A stretch of 64,000 nt of DNA from Leucaena leucocephala (lineage: Eukaryota; Streptophyta; Magnoliopsida; Fabales; Fabaceae). The DNA is taken from assembly GCA_037074615.1 (NCBI GenBank), contig CM073518.1, forward strand, positions 13,840,501 through 13,904,500, written 5' to 3'. This document shows, one piece after another, positions 12,355 through 25,500 of this stretch; within the stretch, counting starts at the first letter, position 1, and the number at the start of each line of letters is the position of its first letter. The position numbers and the translations under genes are program-made. The notes under the pieces are model-generated. The model was not told where the DNA came from. It saw only the letters and a program-made list of their open reading frames with translations, and searched no databases.

Positions 12355-12603
12355 GTCGCGACCTCAACATCATCTTGTCGCGACCTTACAATTCTGTGTA
12401 CATTAGTCGCGACCAAAACATCTTCTCGTCGTGACCACAACACATTTTAGTCGCGTCTAAGGTTTTCTGCCACTATTAGTCGCGATATCACTGCTTTCTA
12501 GTCGCGACCATACTTCTTTTACGTCGCGACCATAATGCTTTCTTGTCGCGTATAGCTCTTTCTGTAACCACTAGTCGCGACCATGCTTTACTCTAGTCGC
12601 GAC
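12355..12603. repeat. GTCGCGAC array, 5' LTR of element 1
   Basis: First and last palindromes start at 12355 and 12596, a span of 241 bp, the same as in the 3' LTR (6611 to 6852). The order of 22- and 29-bp steps is also the same. Confidence 0.9.
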
Positions 12604-12836
12604 CATAACGGTCAGCTCGTAACTCTTCAACCTTTGACCTTTACATCACCCCAAATGGCCATTCTACCCCTTGGGACTTCCACTGTTTGCACATAAGTTC
12701 CCGTACCTTTACTTACTCGCAGCTTAGTCCCTAAAAACTCTCTTATGTCTCTGGGACTTCTGCTCAAAAGGGGTCTGGTAGCCTCTCATTCTCAGGCTAC
12801 TTCCGTGTCTGAAGGCCTAAAAATTGGGATGTTACA

Positions 12837-13231
12837 AGACCCCTTTGAGAAGAAGTCCCAGAAATATACAGAGGGTTTCTAGGGACTAAACTGCAAATAG
12901 GTGAAAATCCAGGGACTTATATGTAAATAATGAAAGTCCCTAGGGATATAATGGCTATTTATGCAAACAAAGGGATTAAATTGCAAAAGAAAGAAAATGT
13001 AAGGACTTAGGTGCAATTATGAAAAATGTAAGGCCAAAAAGAAAAGTAGACAAAAATATGGGGTCCTTAAGTGTAAGTTTAGCCAAATAAAAGGGATTTA
13101 ATTGAAAAGAAAAAAAGTTCCAGGGGCAAAAGTGTAATTATGGAAAGATGAGCCAGAAATGGCTTAACACTGCCCGGAAGCATTTCAGTCCCAAATCTCA
13201 CCAGTAGATAGAGAAAATGATGCTGAGTAAT
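12837..13231 (+). mobile_element. Old LTR fragment that received element 1
   Basis: It begins AGACCCC followed by GAAGTCCCAG, which matches positions about 60 bp into the LTRs at 38231 and 51654 but with many changes. It is the continuation of the LTR into which element 1 went. No gene is present. Confidence 0.6.
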
Positions 13232-14558
13232 TGTAATATCCCTAATTTTCTGTACTGATTTGTATGTACAGATTGAATGAAATATATGAGTTATTTTTCA
13301 GGAAATAGATGTAGCCATTTATGTAAATAAAGGGGTTAAATTGAAAAAGAAAGAAAAGGTAAGGGCTTAAGTGCAATTATGAAAAGTCTAAGGCTAGAAA
13401 GGAAAAGTAGACAAAAAAGTGGGGTCTTTAAGTGTAATTTTAGCCAAATAAAGGGACTTAAGTGCAAAGAAGAAAAGTTCCCTGGGGCTAAATTATAATT
13501 AAAGAAAGTTAGCTTGGAAGTGGTTTGGACTGCTCGAAAGTATTTCAGTCCCAGATTTCACCAGTAGATAGAGCAAGTGATGCTGGGTAATCCAGCTTAA
13601 TACAGGAATTTTCTGAAGACTCCAGATAGCCAAAATTGATCTGATAGTCCAAAAGTATAAAAAATTCCTACCGGATATCCTAGATCTCAAATATAAGTGA
13701 GAAATTACAGGATGATGCGTCCTGATGGGGCGGATGTCAGGAAACTGACAGAATACCGATAGGAGGTCTGTAGAAAAAGTTATTCACAAATTAGCAAATA
13801 CAGACGGGAGTGTGTGGCCTCCGGGTATCCTATATGGAGATTTATCGTTATTTAAACTGAGACCGAATGAGGTCAGATGACACTAGTCAGATGCCTATTA
13901 TGACCCAAATGGATGCCTAGACACAGTAGGCCAGTGTATCTGATAAATAGAGCCGGTGTCCGGAGATGTGTATAAACGGTGTATAATAGCTAAAATACCG
14001 GGAAAGTGCGATAAAGGTAATGATTCCTTGTAATGCGTGCCATAAAGGTAATGGACCCTAGGAGGCCCAATAATGGCACCATCAAAGGCCCAGTAAGACC
14101 CTTGGACTAATAGGTGGGCCAGTGTCCAGCAGAATATCGGGAAAGTGCGAAATTACGAAAATGGCCCTGTGTTGTACTAAAGGGTAATAGATGAATGGAG
14201 GGCATTTTGGTCATTCTGGATAGGCCCAGAAGCCAAGACATACACAGGTGAGGTTAACCAGAGTCAGTATATGCCCTAACAAGGTACAAAAAGGTGTAAA
14301 ATGATGATTTTACCCTTAGGGTCAAGATAGTGCAAGAAAGGGCACCCAGGGGTATTTTGGTCATTTCACAGGGGATCTGTAATTGAGTTTAGACCCAGTA
14401 TAAAATGTCAATGATATAAAGGACCCAAATACTAAATTTAAGGTCAGAAGATATAATATGGATTTTCAGAAAAATTAGATTCAGAAAATAGTCCAGTTTT
14501 CGAGGAAACGGACCGGGCTGGTACCGGATTGGACTGGAAATTTTCCAGAGGCTTCTTG
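13232..14558 (+). mobile_element. Old LTR, long subfamily, interrupted by Copia LTR
   Basis: It starts TGTAATATCCCTAATTTTC, like the LTR start at 60491. Its body matches the reverse complement of about 31650-32650 (the CAGTAGATAGAG and GTGATGCTGGGTAAT phrases). It breaks at 14558, where the Copia LTR begins. Short open frames here look like chance. Confidence 0.6.
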
Positions 14559-16347
14559 TGTTGGGAATTGGAAGACACGCAGCGGAAATTAACTTTAAAA
14601 ATTTTTCCATTCCCAGTCAGGATCTACCGAATGTGTTTAAGTCAAGGAGAAAGAAGTGTTATTAGTCACGACCTACTCTGCTTCACGTCGGGACCGGACG
14701 TCTCTGGAGTTTGTAGTCGCGACCTGTCTCCTCTTTTTGGATTTCTAAATTTCAGATGCCCGTATGGTCGCGACCTCAGTGTCAATAGGTCGCGACCTTG
14801 CTTCGTGTCTGGTCGATCGTAAGAAGTCGATAGCTCAGATCGGCTTCCTCTACCGGTATCCACACGAACAGCATTCCAATCATGAAAGACGTGCTAGCGC
14901 CTCTTGTCCCTCTAGGGCTTTCTAGAGACTCCGTCCTCACCGTCTCTATTTCGGCAGTTTCTTATCTGCAAACCTTTTGCACTCTCCCTACCCCTTTTCT
15001 CACGTCTGAATGTGTGTGTAGAGATGTGTAGAACCCTAGCTCCTAATGTCAAATATATAGGATGCTATCGGGCTTCTAATTGGGCCGGGCTTCAGAATTA
15101 ATCTTATATTAATTATGAATTAATACAATATCATATATTGCATAATTTAATAAGAAACTAATTAAATAAATATGGTTTATATTAAATCCGTCCCATAGAT
15201 TTAATTCACCTATTTATTTAATTTAAAATAAAGATAAGACAGAATTATATTTGATTTATTCTCATAAATCATTTGAGATAACTTATCAATTTGAATTTCA
15301 AATTCAAATAGATCATATCCATTTAAATTCAAATTCAAAAGTGATAGAAATTTAATTTATCCTTATAAATTAAATCTTACAAATATCTCTTATATTATAT
15401 ATATAATATATATATACAAATTTATATATATATAAAATATATATCCACCCTAGATTATTCATTGAATCTAGACATCTCTTAGATTCAATGAATCTGGACA
15501 TCAAAGCTCGTATTGGGCTGTTTTGTGTGCGACCCTGTAGGCCCATATGAAGTTGGCAGTGGGCCAGTTACTATACTGACCCACAAGTCATAAGCGGTCT
15601 CTAGCAAGGCATTACGACTATCCAAAACATATGAGGATCGATAAACGATGTAACCTTTCATATAACCATATCACGTCCCTTTTGTCACACGATATTTCGG
15701 TCAAGGATGAGGCATGGAGAACGTCATCCTCCTGTTCCTGACCGTTACTTTCTCAATCCCTAAGTAGTCTGAATATAGAAATGGAACTACCCTTCCATTC
15801 CAGTATGGCCATACATTTCTCAGACTCACTCATCGAGGGGCCCAGTAATATCTCTCAACGAATGTGAGGGACAAATTCCATCTTGACCATTCACATTCCT
15901 CCGCATGAAAAACCACTAAGCCCGAGCATAGCCTTTATGATCACTCGGTCAAAAGTGACTTTTGACTAGGTCAAAGCTGAGCGTTTGTCATGTAGGAATC
16001 TATGATGATCTCAGGTCAAAGGGCATAGTGATATGGCTTGTATATGAGAGAAGCTTATGACTTGACCCATGCAGCTCTCTCATAGCGGGTCGGTCCAACA
16101 CCCTGTACTCTTACATGTGCTTATGACTTTGATTTATATCTCTATATATCTTCAAAGTCATACTGGTCTTATTTTATCTCTGCTCCTGCATAGATGACCG
16201 ACCAGGGACATTTAGGATAAGATCACGAGTTATCCAAGGATTGTCATCATAGTAAACATGCAAATAATATGATAACATAATTAAGAAATTCATAAATCAA
16301 CAATGTTCATAAGATAATGATTGATCCCTATGCCACAATCTCCAACA
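14559..16347 (-). repeat. 3' LTR of Copia element
   Basis: This 1789-bp LTR is bounded by TGTTGG at 14559 and CCAACA at 16347. On the minus strand it starts TGTTGGAGATTGTGGCATAG, directly after the purine tract. It shares almost its whole length with 1-1548 and 62380-64000. A short GTCGCGAC array (14665-14819) lies near its distal end, and an AT-dinucleotide run near 15395-15440. Confidence 0.9.
14665..14819. repeat. GTCGCGAC array in Copia LTR
   Basis: Palindrome variants start at 14665, 14687, 14716, 14767, 14789 and 14812. Spacings are 22, 29, 51 (22 plus 29), 22 and 23 bp, the same rule as in the unrelated LARD family. Confidence 0.8.
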
Positions 16348-16359
16348 TCCTCCCACTTG
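16348..16359 (-). other. Polypurine tract of Copia element
   Basis: TCCTCCCACTTG reads CAAGTGGGAGGA on the minus strand, directly before the LTR start, and a stop codon lies only two bases upstream. This is the usual layout at the 3' end of plant Copia elements. Confidence 0.85.
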
Positions 16360-16361
16360 CA

Positions 16362-19300
16362 CTAGGTACAATCATTAATTTGCCTAATTCCCATTGACCT
16401 AACATGACACTCATGTTTTGCTTGCACAAGCGGCTTTGTTAGAGGATCAGCAACATTGTCTTCCCCTGCTACCTTGCATATTTTTATATCACCTCTATCA
16501 TTGATTTCTCTGATGAGATGAAATCGCCTGAGTATATGCTTGGTCCTTTGATGTGACCTAGGCTCTTTGGCCTGTGCAATGGCACCACTATTGTCACAGA
16601 ACAAGTTATTGGATCTGAGATGGTAGGTACCACCCCTAGTTCTGTAATGAACTTCCTTATCCAAACGGCCTCCTTAGCTACATCAGATGCTGCTATATAC
16701 TCAGCTTCCGTTGCAGAATCTGCTACAGTACTCTGCTTGGAGCTCTTCCAGCTTACTGCTCCATTATTCAGGAGGAATATGTATCCAGATTGCAATTTTT
16801 GGTCGTCCTGGTCAGTTTGGAAACTATCATCTGTGTAACTAGTTACACAGAACTCGTCATCCAATCCACCATAGACCAAGAATAAGTCCTTAGTCCTTCT
16901 CAAGTACTTAAGGATATTCTTGACAGCAGTCCAATGGCCCTCACCGGGGTCCTGTTGATATCTGCTAGTCATATACTTAAGGCAAACGAGACATCCGGTC
17001 GAGTACATAACATGGCATACATGATGGATCCTATGGCCGAGGCATATGGAACCTTACTCATGCGACCTCGCTGATCAGGTGTACTAGGACACAAATCCTT
17101 GCTGAGGTGAATACCATGAGACATGGGTATGAAACCCTTCTTTGATTCCTGCATACTAAACCTATGCAGTATCTTGTCTATATATGTGCTCTGACTCAGT
17201 CCTAGAAGCCTTTTAGATCTATCTCTATAGATCCTAATTCCTAGGATATAGGTGGCTTCACCCAAGTCTTTCATCGAGAAAGATTTTCCTAACCAAGACT
17301 TGACAATCTGCAAGGTAGGAATGTCATTCCCAATGAGTAGGATGTCATCGACATAGAGCACCAAAAACACAACTGTGCTCCCACTAACCTTCTTGTACAC
17401 ACAAGGTTCATCAATGTTTTGAAGAAATCCAAACTCTTTGACTACTTCATCAAAACGATGATTCCAACTCCGAGATGCTTGCTTCAGTCCATAAATGGAC
17501 CTTTGAAGCTTGTACACCTTACCAGAGTCCTCAGAATGCACAAATCCTTCAGGTTGTGTCATGTACACATCTTCAAGGAGCTTTCCATTAAGGAAGGCTG
17601 TCTTGACGTCCATCTTCCATATTTCATAGTCATAATATGCTGCAATGGCAAGGAGGATTCTGATTGATTTGGTCATTGCAACTGGGGAAAAGGTCTCATC
17701 ATAGTCCACACCATGAGTTTGAGTAAATCCTTTTGCAACCAGTCGTGCCTTGAAGACATTTACATTTCCATCCATGTCAGTTTTCTCTTTAAAAACCCAC
17801 TTGCACCCGACGATTTTTACACCTTCAGGCTGGTCGACTAAGGTCCATACCTTATTGTCGTACATGGATTACATCTCAGACTTCATGGCACTAAGCCATT
17901 TTTCAGAGTTTGGTCCCACTATAGCTTCTCGATAGGTAGTTGGCTCATTATGCTCAATGAGAAACACATCACGATTGTCAGAAATCAGAAATCCATATCT
18001 CTGAGGCTGAAGTCGTGCCCTATTAGATCGCCATGGGCCTTGCGTGACCTGAGGAGTCTCAACAACTTGTTGTGAGTCTTCTCTATTTTCCATCAGTAGT
18101 TCTGTGGTGTCTTGTGGCTCTCAAACTTCTTCGAGGTTTACCTTACTCCCACTGGTTCTTTTAGAGATAAATTCTCGTTCTAGAAAGATACCATTTCTGA
18201 CAACAAACACTTTGTTATCAGTGGGGTAGTAGACATAATATCCCTTGGTTTCCTTAGGATATCCCACAAAAAGGCACTTTGAAGATTTGGGCGCTAACTT
18301 ATCTGAGGCTTGTTGCTTAACATAGACCTCACATCCCCAAATCTTGAGAAAAGATAAACTAGGTTTCCTCCCAGTCCATATCTCATACGGAGTCTTTTCA
18401 ACTGCCTTAGATGGAACACGATTCAGTGTGAACGCAGCTGTCTCTAGGGCGTGGCCCCAAAAGGACGGTGGAAGATCTGTTCGACTCATCATGGATCGAA
18501 CCATATCCAATAGTGTTCGATTCCTCCGTTCAGAAACGCCATTCCATTGTGGTGTTCCTGGAGGAGTCAATTGTGAGACTATCCCATAATTCCTAAGATG
18601 ATCGATAAACTCTTGGCTCAAATATTCACCATCTCGATCAGATCGAAAGGCTTTAATTGTTTTGCCAAGCTGGTTTTGTACTTCATTTTTAAATATCTTG
18701 AACATTTCAAAAGATTCGGATTTAAGTTTCATTAGATAGACGTAGCCATATCTATTGAAATCATCTATGAATGTGATGAAGTACGAATAACCTCTTCTAG
18801 CATTTGTATTCATCGGTCCACACACATCTGTATGTATGAGTCCCAACAAATTAGTGGCCCTCTCACTGTGCCCAGTGAAAGGAGACTTTGTCATCTTTCC
18901 TAACAAACAAGACTCGCAAGTATCATATGATTCAAAATCAAATGAGTTGAGAAATCCATCTTGATGGAGTTTAGAGATGCGTTTCTCATTTATATGGCCC
19001 AGACGACAGTGCCAGAGGTATGTCGGATTCAAATCATTTGGTTTGACCCTTTTGGTGGTTATGTTATAGATATTTCCATGATTAGGTTGTTCCAAGTTTA
19101 ATATGTAATGATCAACATGCAAATCACCATGAGCATAGAAAATATCATTACGATAAATGGAACATTTACCATTCCCAGAAATGGAAGTGTAACCTTCCTT
19201 ATCCAAATAAGAAAGAGAAACAATGTTACTACTCAAAGCAGGAACATAATAGCAATTGTTCAAAACTAACAAAAGCCCAGTGGGCAGAACAAATTCATAA

Positions 19301-19740
19301 GTGCCTACAGCTAAAGCAGCAACCTTTACTCTATTTCCAACTCGTAGGTCAACTTCGCCCTTCTTCAGCTTTCTACTGTCCTTTAGGCCCTGCATATTTG
19401 TACAAATGTGAGAACCACATGCAGTATCTAATACCCATGTAGTGGAAGTAGAGAGATGAATGTCTATAACATAAATACCTGAAGCGATAGCCCCGCTATC
19501 CTTCTTGTTCTTTTTCAGATCTTCAAGGTAGAGTTTGCAGTTCCTCTTCCAATGACCGGGTTCATTGCAGAAGAAACAAACCCCTTCCTTTGGAGGCTTT
19601 GCCTTCTTTGGTGCAGGCTTGGTTTCGGGCTTGCCTAACTCTTTGGTCTTACCAGATGAGCCATGACCCTTCCCCTTACCCTTGCCTTTCTTTTTCATAC
19701 CCTTTCCTTTCTGAACCATCAAAACTGTGCTGGGCTTCTT
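16362..19740 (-). pseudogene. Ty1/Copia gag-pol polyprotein, 5' truncated and disabled
   Basis: Domains on the minus strand, in order: the gag end with a CCHC knuckle (CFFCNEPGHWKRNC, near 19565-19525); protease; integrase with an HHCC-type zinc region (HCRLGH, CESC) and catalytic D, D and E (LIHTDVCGP, FRSDRDGEY, NGVSERRNRT); reverse transcriptase with YVDD (near 17350); RNase H (SYTDD, TEAEYIAAS, CDNSGA). Breaks: the gag start is missing beyond 19740; in-frame stops TGA at 18121-18123 and TAA at 17869-17871; a 2-bp AT duplication near 16970-16976 and a 1-bp loss near 16592-16597 shift the frame; the protease active site reads DTA where the family has DTG or DSG. The 5' LTR is absent. Sequence style suggests the Tork/Angela group, but that is recollection only. 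The copy cannot make a full polyprotein. Confidence 0.93.
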
Positions 19741-20045
19741 CTTAACATATGATCATAGCATTGCAGTAGAGCTTCAGACATAACATATAAGACAACAATC
19801 CAACCAAACAATAGCACATCAAATCACAAAGTCATTACATAAAAGCTAGGATTAGTTACTACCTTAAAAGCTTAGCAGAACTCTAGAATCCCTAAACTAC
19901 TTCCGGCTCTGCCAGAACTTTCTTTCTTTCTTCCTTTCACTTTCTCTCTCTAGAACTCACTTCTCTCTCTTATTCTTGCCTTGAGCCGTGAAGACAAATG
20001 AAAGGGGGAGGGGTATTTATAGTTTTCATGGATGGCATTTCAGTA
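19741..20045 (-). mobile_element. LTR fragment, TGTAACATCC family
   Basis: The text from AACATATGATCATAGCAT matches the minus-oriented LTRs at 24043 and 30865, and includes the TATA box (20014-20021) and the GA-rich leader. It joins the broken Copia gag on the left and meets an LTR fragment of opposite orientation near 20046. Confidence 0.7.
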
Positions 20046-21128
20046 ATATGAGCATATGTTATTGAGTATGGAAACACGCAGCATACTTATCTGTACACAA
20101 TCACAAGCAAGCACTATCACACTGCATTACATATATTGTTATGATTATTACTACTGAGATTCCCCCGAATCTTATCCCAATAAATAACCCATTACAGGGA
20201 GGTTATGTCGAAGTAAAGTTTGAGAATTTTAAGAGACGCCGTTATGCTGCCGAAATTATGACAAGATGGCAGTAGTGAAGAAAGGAGCTGATACGTACTG
20301 TGTACGTAGGTACTGTCTAAGGAGGCTAGAAGTGATTGGACCTAGCCGGTTCATCCAGTCATTCCTGAGTACTTACGTAGAATGGTAGTTCTCACGGGAA
20401 TTATCGAATCAGTACAAGATCAGTTACTTTTTAAAGATGAAGCCTAGCGGTTATGCTGTCGGATTTCAGGCAGGAAAAGATGTAATAGAAATATGAGGAT
20501 TTTGTACATGCCCTAATGTATAACAACTTATTATTTAATAATTGGTATTGTTTGGCATGTTTGACTGATATGTGATGGATGTATGCATATGTATGTAAAG
20601 TTGAGGCTGGAATTTGCCATTATGAACAGTAACTCGTGGTGACTTAATGATGTTTGATCTATAATTAAAAATAGTAAATGGTTGAATAAATGTATGATAT
20701 TTTTATCGTAAATAGTAGACATACCAAGCTTCGATTTTATATATATAATTCCTCATTTGGATGTCTACACATAGAGATATAAATTATCAAAGTTGGGACC
20801 AAAATGCTGGATTCAGGAAAAAATGCTGGATGAACAGTAAATTTTTAACATTGACCGATATTGACTTGGTCAAGGCGTGGTCAAAGAGTTATTTTTCTAT
20901 GAAAGATTGTTGAGTTATCTTGAAGTATCAATTTGAACCACTTTATTTCAATTTTTGTAGAATTAGTTATGATTTTTTGAAGTCAGGTCACTCATATGGA
21001 ATTTACACAGTGAACAGTACTCGATAAGAGTAAAACTCCAGATTGAGAAATTGGACTTCAATGACCTTGAAAGTGGTTCTAAATGCTACCAAATGGTCCC
21101 TAAGATGTACAAAAGTCTGGATGTTTCA
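20046..21128 (+). mobile_element. 5' LTR remnant of old Gypsy element
   Basis: From GCATATGTTATTGAGTATGG onward it follows the plus-strand LTRs (compare 39650 on) and ends GGATGTTTCA at 21128. The first half of the LTR is lost at a head-to-head junction. The sequence after 21128 no longer shows a clear primer site. Confidence 0.7.
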
Positions 21129-21250
21129 CCTTCAGCTTTGAGAAGAGATAATATGAAGCATAAAAGGCAAAAATTAAACAAAGAGTTAGGAATAGAAGAG
21201 GTGATAAGCTAGGAGATGCAAACATGCAATCAAAGCCTAATAGATATGAG

Positions 21251-21688
21251 ATATGTGGTAGAGACTATGGATATAGGCTTTAATTAGCAGGTCAAGGAGT
21301 CTACAGATCAGGTAAGTCAGGATATTTTGCCAGGAAGTATCTACAAAATACGACAGGTGAGAGACCCCATATACAGGAAAGATTTTGTACCTTGACTAGA
21401 GAAGAGGCAAAGAAGTCACCTAAGATGATCCAAGAGATAATATGGATTAATGATTGCTAAGTAAATATGATATTTGACTCAGGCGCCGGTTATTCATTTA
21501 TAACGTATGATTGTACGATGCAACTGGGTCTTCCATTTATCACTATACTATATGATATATGTGTTTTTACTCCCACTGGCTTAAGGGTGGTTACACCCTA
21601 TGCATGTTTAAACAGTAATATCTGGCATGCACACTATTGGGCTACCCTAAACTTGATATGTTTGCTTTTACATGTTAGAGAAAAATAA
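21251..21688 (+). pseudogene. Gag zinc knuckle and protease remnant (Ty3/Gypsy)
   Basis: One frame shows ICGRDYG, then GQGVYRSGKSGYFARKY, which resembles the CCHC gag region of Del/Tekay elements with several cysteines and histidines replaced and a stop between them. In the same frame from 21467 comes MIFDSGAGYSFIT, with the DSGA active-site motif of a retroviral-type aspartic protease, followed by FTPTG. The frame ends at 21688. This is a fossil of an autonomous ancestor. Confidence 0.6.
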
Positions 21689-22595
21689 GGTAGTTAGCTT
21701 TAGTTAATCCTCAAGGATTAGGATTAGGATTAGAATTAGTATGAAAGTCTGAGATAAGATGATGATAGTCAGTTAGATAGGGAGCTAGAATAAAGAAGAT
21801 GTTAGAAAATTCTCAGTAGGATTAAACATATACGGTATTATCGGCATACCAATAGACATATGATTACAGTACTCAGGACATATCCTTTTAATAGGGATAA
21901 GATGTATAAATGATTTACCATGAACATAAAATGAAATGAAATACAGTTATGAAAATGATGATGCATCTATGACAGAGAGAGAGAAACATCTATGTAATGA
22001 AAGATAACACTCTAGAGATAGAGCCAGATCTCTATTGAGATAGAGCTAGTTTAAAGAGATGGACAATGTAGGTCATATTAGAGCCATGTTCTCCTGATGA
22101 GATGAGAAAATTTTCTGCAGTACTGCACATAGCAAAGCCATAATTTGAAATGAAAGATGAGCATGATATGAGAAATTCTTGAGTGAAAGATGAAATGAGT
22201 AAAGTCCTAGTAGATGATATTGGCTTTTGTAAACAGTCTTAGGAAGTTAACAGTTGGGGAATTATCAGTTGAGTTATTAACAAGTGGAAGTGGCTAACCT
22301 TATAACTTCGTCTGTTGGTCTTGAGTTTCCAAGAGGATTGCAGTTTGATCCTAACAAGGCTCTCGCAAGAATGATATTCCAGGTTTCTGTAGATCCTGAA
22401 AAGGCATAGGGAGATTACGAGTGATTTCAAATCAATCTAGCCTAAAGTAAAGAAAGTGTGAGCCATAAAAATAAGGTGACAACACAGTATCTCTTTGAGA
22501 AGACAGTTACCAAGGACAAGTTTCAGGTATAGAAGGCTCACAAGTTGATTAACTCATATAGAGAGAGTACCCACAACATTTATTATATGGACTAA

Positions 22596-25500
22596 TGAAA
22601 CATCCTCCCTTAGACCCCTCTTAACTTAAGCCTAAAAATTAAAATTTTACTCTTAAGTTCCTTATTCTAAACCTTTATTTTGAGAACTGATTTATCTCAT
22701 TCTACACATCCAAATAAGGCTTATTACCTATCCACGTAAAGCCCCAGATGTGTTATACTGGCTCACCAAATTTTGTGGCCAAACTCTTTCGTTTACTAGG
22801 TCAAATTGAGGTCGGAACACTGCTGCCTCAGGACCTGCGAATTTATCTCTTAATTTCTTAACTTTTCAATTACTCTCGTAATTACTTCTCTTATGATAAC
22901 CCATTATTCTAACTACTTATACACAAACTGAACATGCCAAATAATATTTATTATTAAATAATAAATTATTATATAACAGGGCATGAATAGAATCCTCATA
23001 TCTCTATTACATCTTTCCTGCCAGAAATCCGGCAGTATAACTACTATACTTCATCTTTAAAAATAATTGAATTGTACTGATTCGGTAATTCCCATAAGAA
23101 CTACCATTCTACGTAAGTACCCAGGAAAGATTGGATGAACCAACTTGGTCCACTCACTTCCAGACTCCTTAGACAGTACCTACGTACACAGTACTCATCA
23201 TATCCTATCTTCATTATGGACATTCTGTCATAATTTTTGAAACATCCTCCCTTAGACTCCTCAGAGTACACTTACGGAAGCAATATTAACTTGATTATAT
23301 CTTAACTTAAGCTCAGAAATTTAAAATTTCTACTCTTAAGTTCCTTATTCTGAACCTTTAATTTGAGAACTGATTAATCTCATTCTACACATCCAAACAA
23401 GGCTTATTACCTATCAACGTAATGCCCCAGATGTATACAACTGGCTCACCAAATTTCGTGGCCAAACTCCTTTGTTTACTAGGTCAAACTGAGGTCAGAA
23501 TACTGCTACCTCAGGACCTACGAATTTCTCTTTTAATTCATCATCCACAATTTGAACATGCCAAACAATATTTATTATTAAATAATAAAATGTCATACAA
23601 CAGAACATACACAAAATTCTCATATTTCTATTACATCTTTTTCTGCCCGAATTTCGGCAGTATAAACGCTACGCTTCATCTGTACAAAGAACTGAACGTA
23701 CTGATTTAGTAATTCTCTCATGAGAACTACCATTCTACGTAGTACCCAGGAAAGACTGGATGAACCGGCTAGGTCCACTCACTTTCAGCCTCCTTAGACA
23801 GCACCTACGTACACAGTACTTATCATATTCTGATGTTCAGTCTTAAATTCGGCAGCATAACGGCGTCTCTCAAAATTATTAAGATTCACTTCAACATAAT
23901 CTCCCTGTAATGAGTTAGATATGAGGAATGAGATTCGGGGGAATCTCAGTAGTAATAATCATAACAATATATGTAATGCAGAGTGACAGTGCTTGCTTGT
24001 GATTGTGTACAGATAAGTATGCTGCGTGCTTCCATACTCAATAACATATGATCATAGTATTGCAGTAGAGCTTCAGACATAACATATAAGACAACAATCC
24101 AACCAAACAATAGCACATCAAATCACAAAGCCATTACATAGAAGCTAGGATTAGTTACTACCTCAAAAGCAGAACTCCAGAACCTCTATACTGCTTTCAA
24201 CTTCGCCAGAACTTCTTTTCTTCTTTCTTTCTCTCACTTTCTCTCTCAAGAACTTCCTTCTCTCTCTAATCTTGCTCTTGGCCGTGGGATGCATGAAATG
24301 GGAGGGGGAGGGGGTATTTATAGTTTCCCTCAATGGCATTCCTGTAATTTTGAAGCCATCTGAACATGTGGTCCTGGTTTTTCCTGGAATTTCCTATTTT
24401 CTTTTATTCCTTTTTACTGCATCACCCAGGACACCTCACTGGGACACCTCATCGCCACATTCTTCACATGTCACAATTCTTGGACACCTCATCAGCTGAT
24501 TCAGCATTTCTAGTCCAATCCAGTACCGGTCCGGTCCGATTTCCCACAAACCGGACTCAACGGCTGAGATTGTGCCACGTGTCCTTAACTTTTCTTCTTC
24601 CTCTAAGATGGCGCCATGTGGCACCTGGAAGGGACCTTTCACGCCATCCAATGCTATACAGATAAGTCCCAGACTTTATTTGATCACCTCCTCGGTTATC
24701 GTGCCAACCGAGTAACTTTACTTTACTGAAAAGTCATTAAATCATTATTTTAATATCACTTTTCCCCCTGAATCACTGGGCCTGCGTTTTTGGGCCTGGG
24801 AATATCATCTTGGGTCTCTGATCCAGCCCAAGTACTCTGATGGCACGATTCCCAAGAAATACCCCTTGGCAAATTACCAAAATGCCCTTAGTCTCTCTTT
24901 CTTTACTTTATTAGGTCTAGGGGCATTATTGTCTTTTCCCATCTTATCAGAGTATTCTTTGACCCTGGTGAACTATCCAGATAACTTCCCTGGACTGTCT
25001 AACCTTAGGCAAATGACCAAAATACCCTTTACTCATTCTTCAGCTGTTCTATAACATAGGGGCATTTTCGTCATTTCGCACCTTTTTCCCGGACACCGGT
25101 CCCTTTTACCATTGGACTGATCTAATGGGCCTGGGCCTTCCCTGGTGTCACTAAAGGCCTTAGAAACACTATACGGCCCCCTGGCCACAGTCCAATCATC
25201 CCTATCGGGACTGCTTTTCCTTTACCGATTATAACTGTAAATTCCCATCTTCCGGAATTTTTACAGAAAAATCGGGACCTCAAATCAAAATTCCGTTACT
25301 CCTCATTCAACCCGGAATCCTTTTCTCTATGTCCCGGTATTTTCAGATATTTTATCCGGACCGGGCTGTTTTGGCCTGAAAAAGCGCTCATGCGCACACT
25401 TTTCCAAAAGGACCATTTTACCCCTGGTCACATTTCTAATTCTTTCATACACATAGAGACCTCATATGCACATTTCACAGTTTAGTGAAATGATCAGCAT

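Larger units (their letters stand above)
4677..12836 (-). mobile_element. Element 1: non-autonomous LTR retrotransposon (LARD-like)
   Basis: Read on the minus strand the order is 5' LTR (10900-12836), iMet primer site, a 3.8-kb internal region, purine tract, and 3' LTR (4677-7092). The LTRs start TGTAACATCC and end GGATGTTTCA. The internal region has no open frame longer than about 90 codons and shows no gag or pol motifs, so the element would depend on proteins from elsewhere. The flanks (AGTAA on the left, AGACC on the right) do not match, and the 3' LTR is a mosaic. The left end therefore appears to have been exchanged after insertion. Confidence 0.8.
10900..12836 (-). repeat. 5' LTR of element 1
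   Basis: This 1937-bp LTR is bounded by TGAAACATCC and GATGTTACA as read on the plus strand. It contains a TATA box (11768-11775), a GA-rich leader, the short frame at 11216-11407 and an 11-member palindrome array (12355-12603). The base after it begins AGACCCC, which is a position inside another LTR of the same family. Confidence 0.85.
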
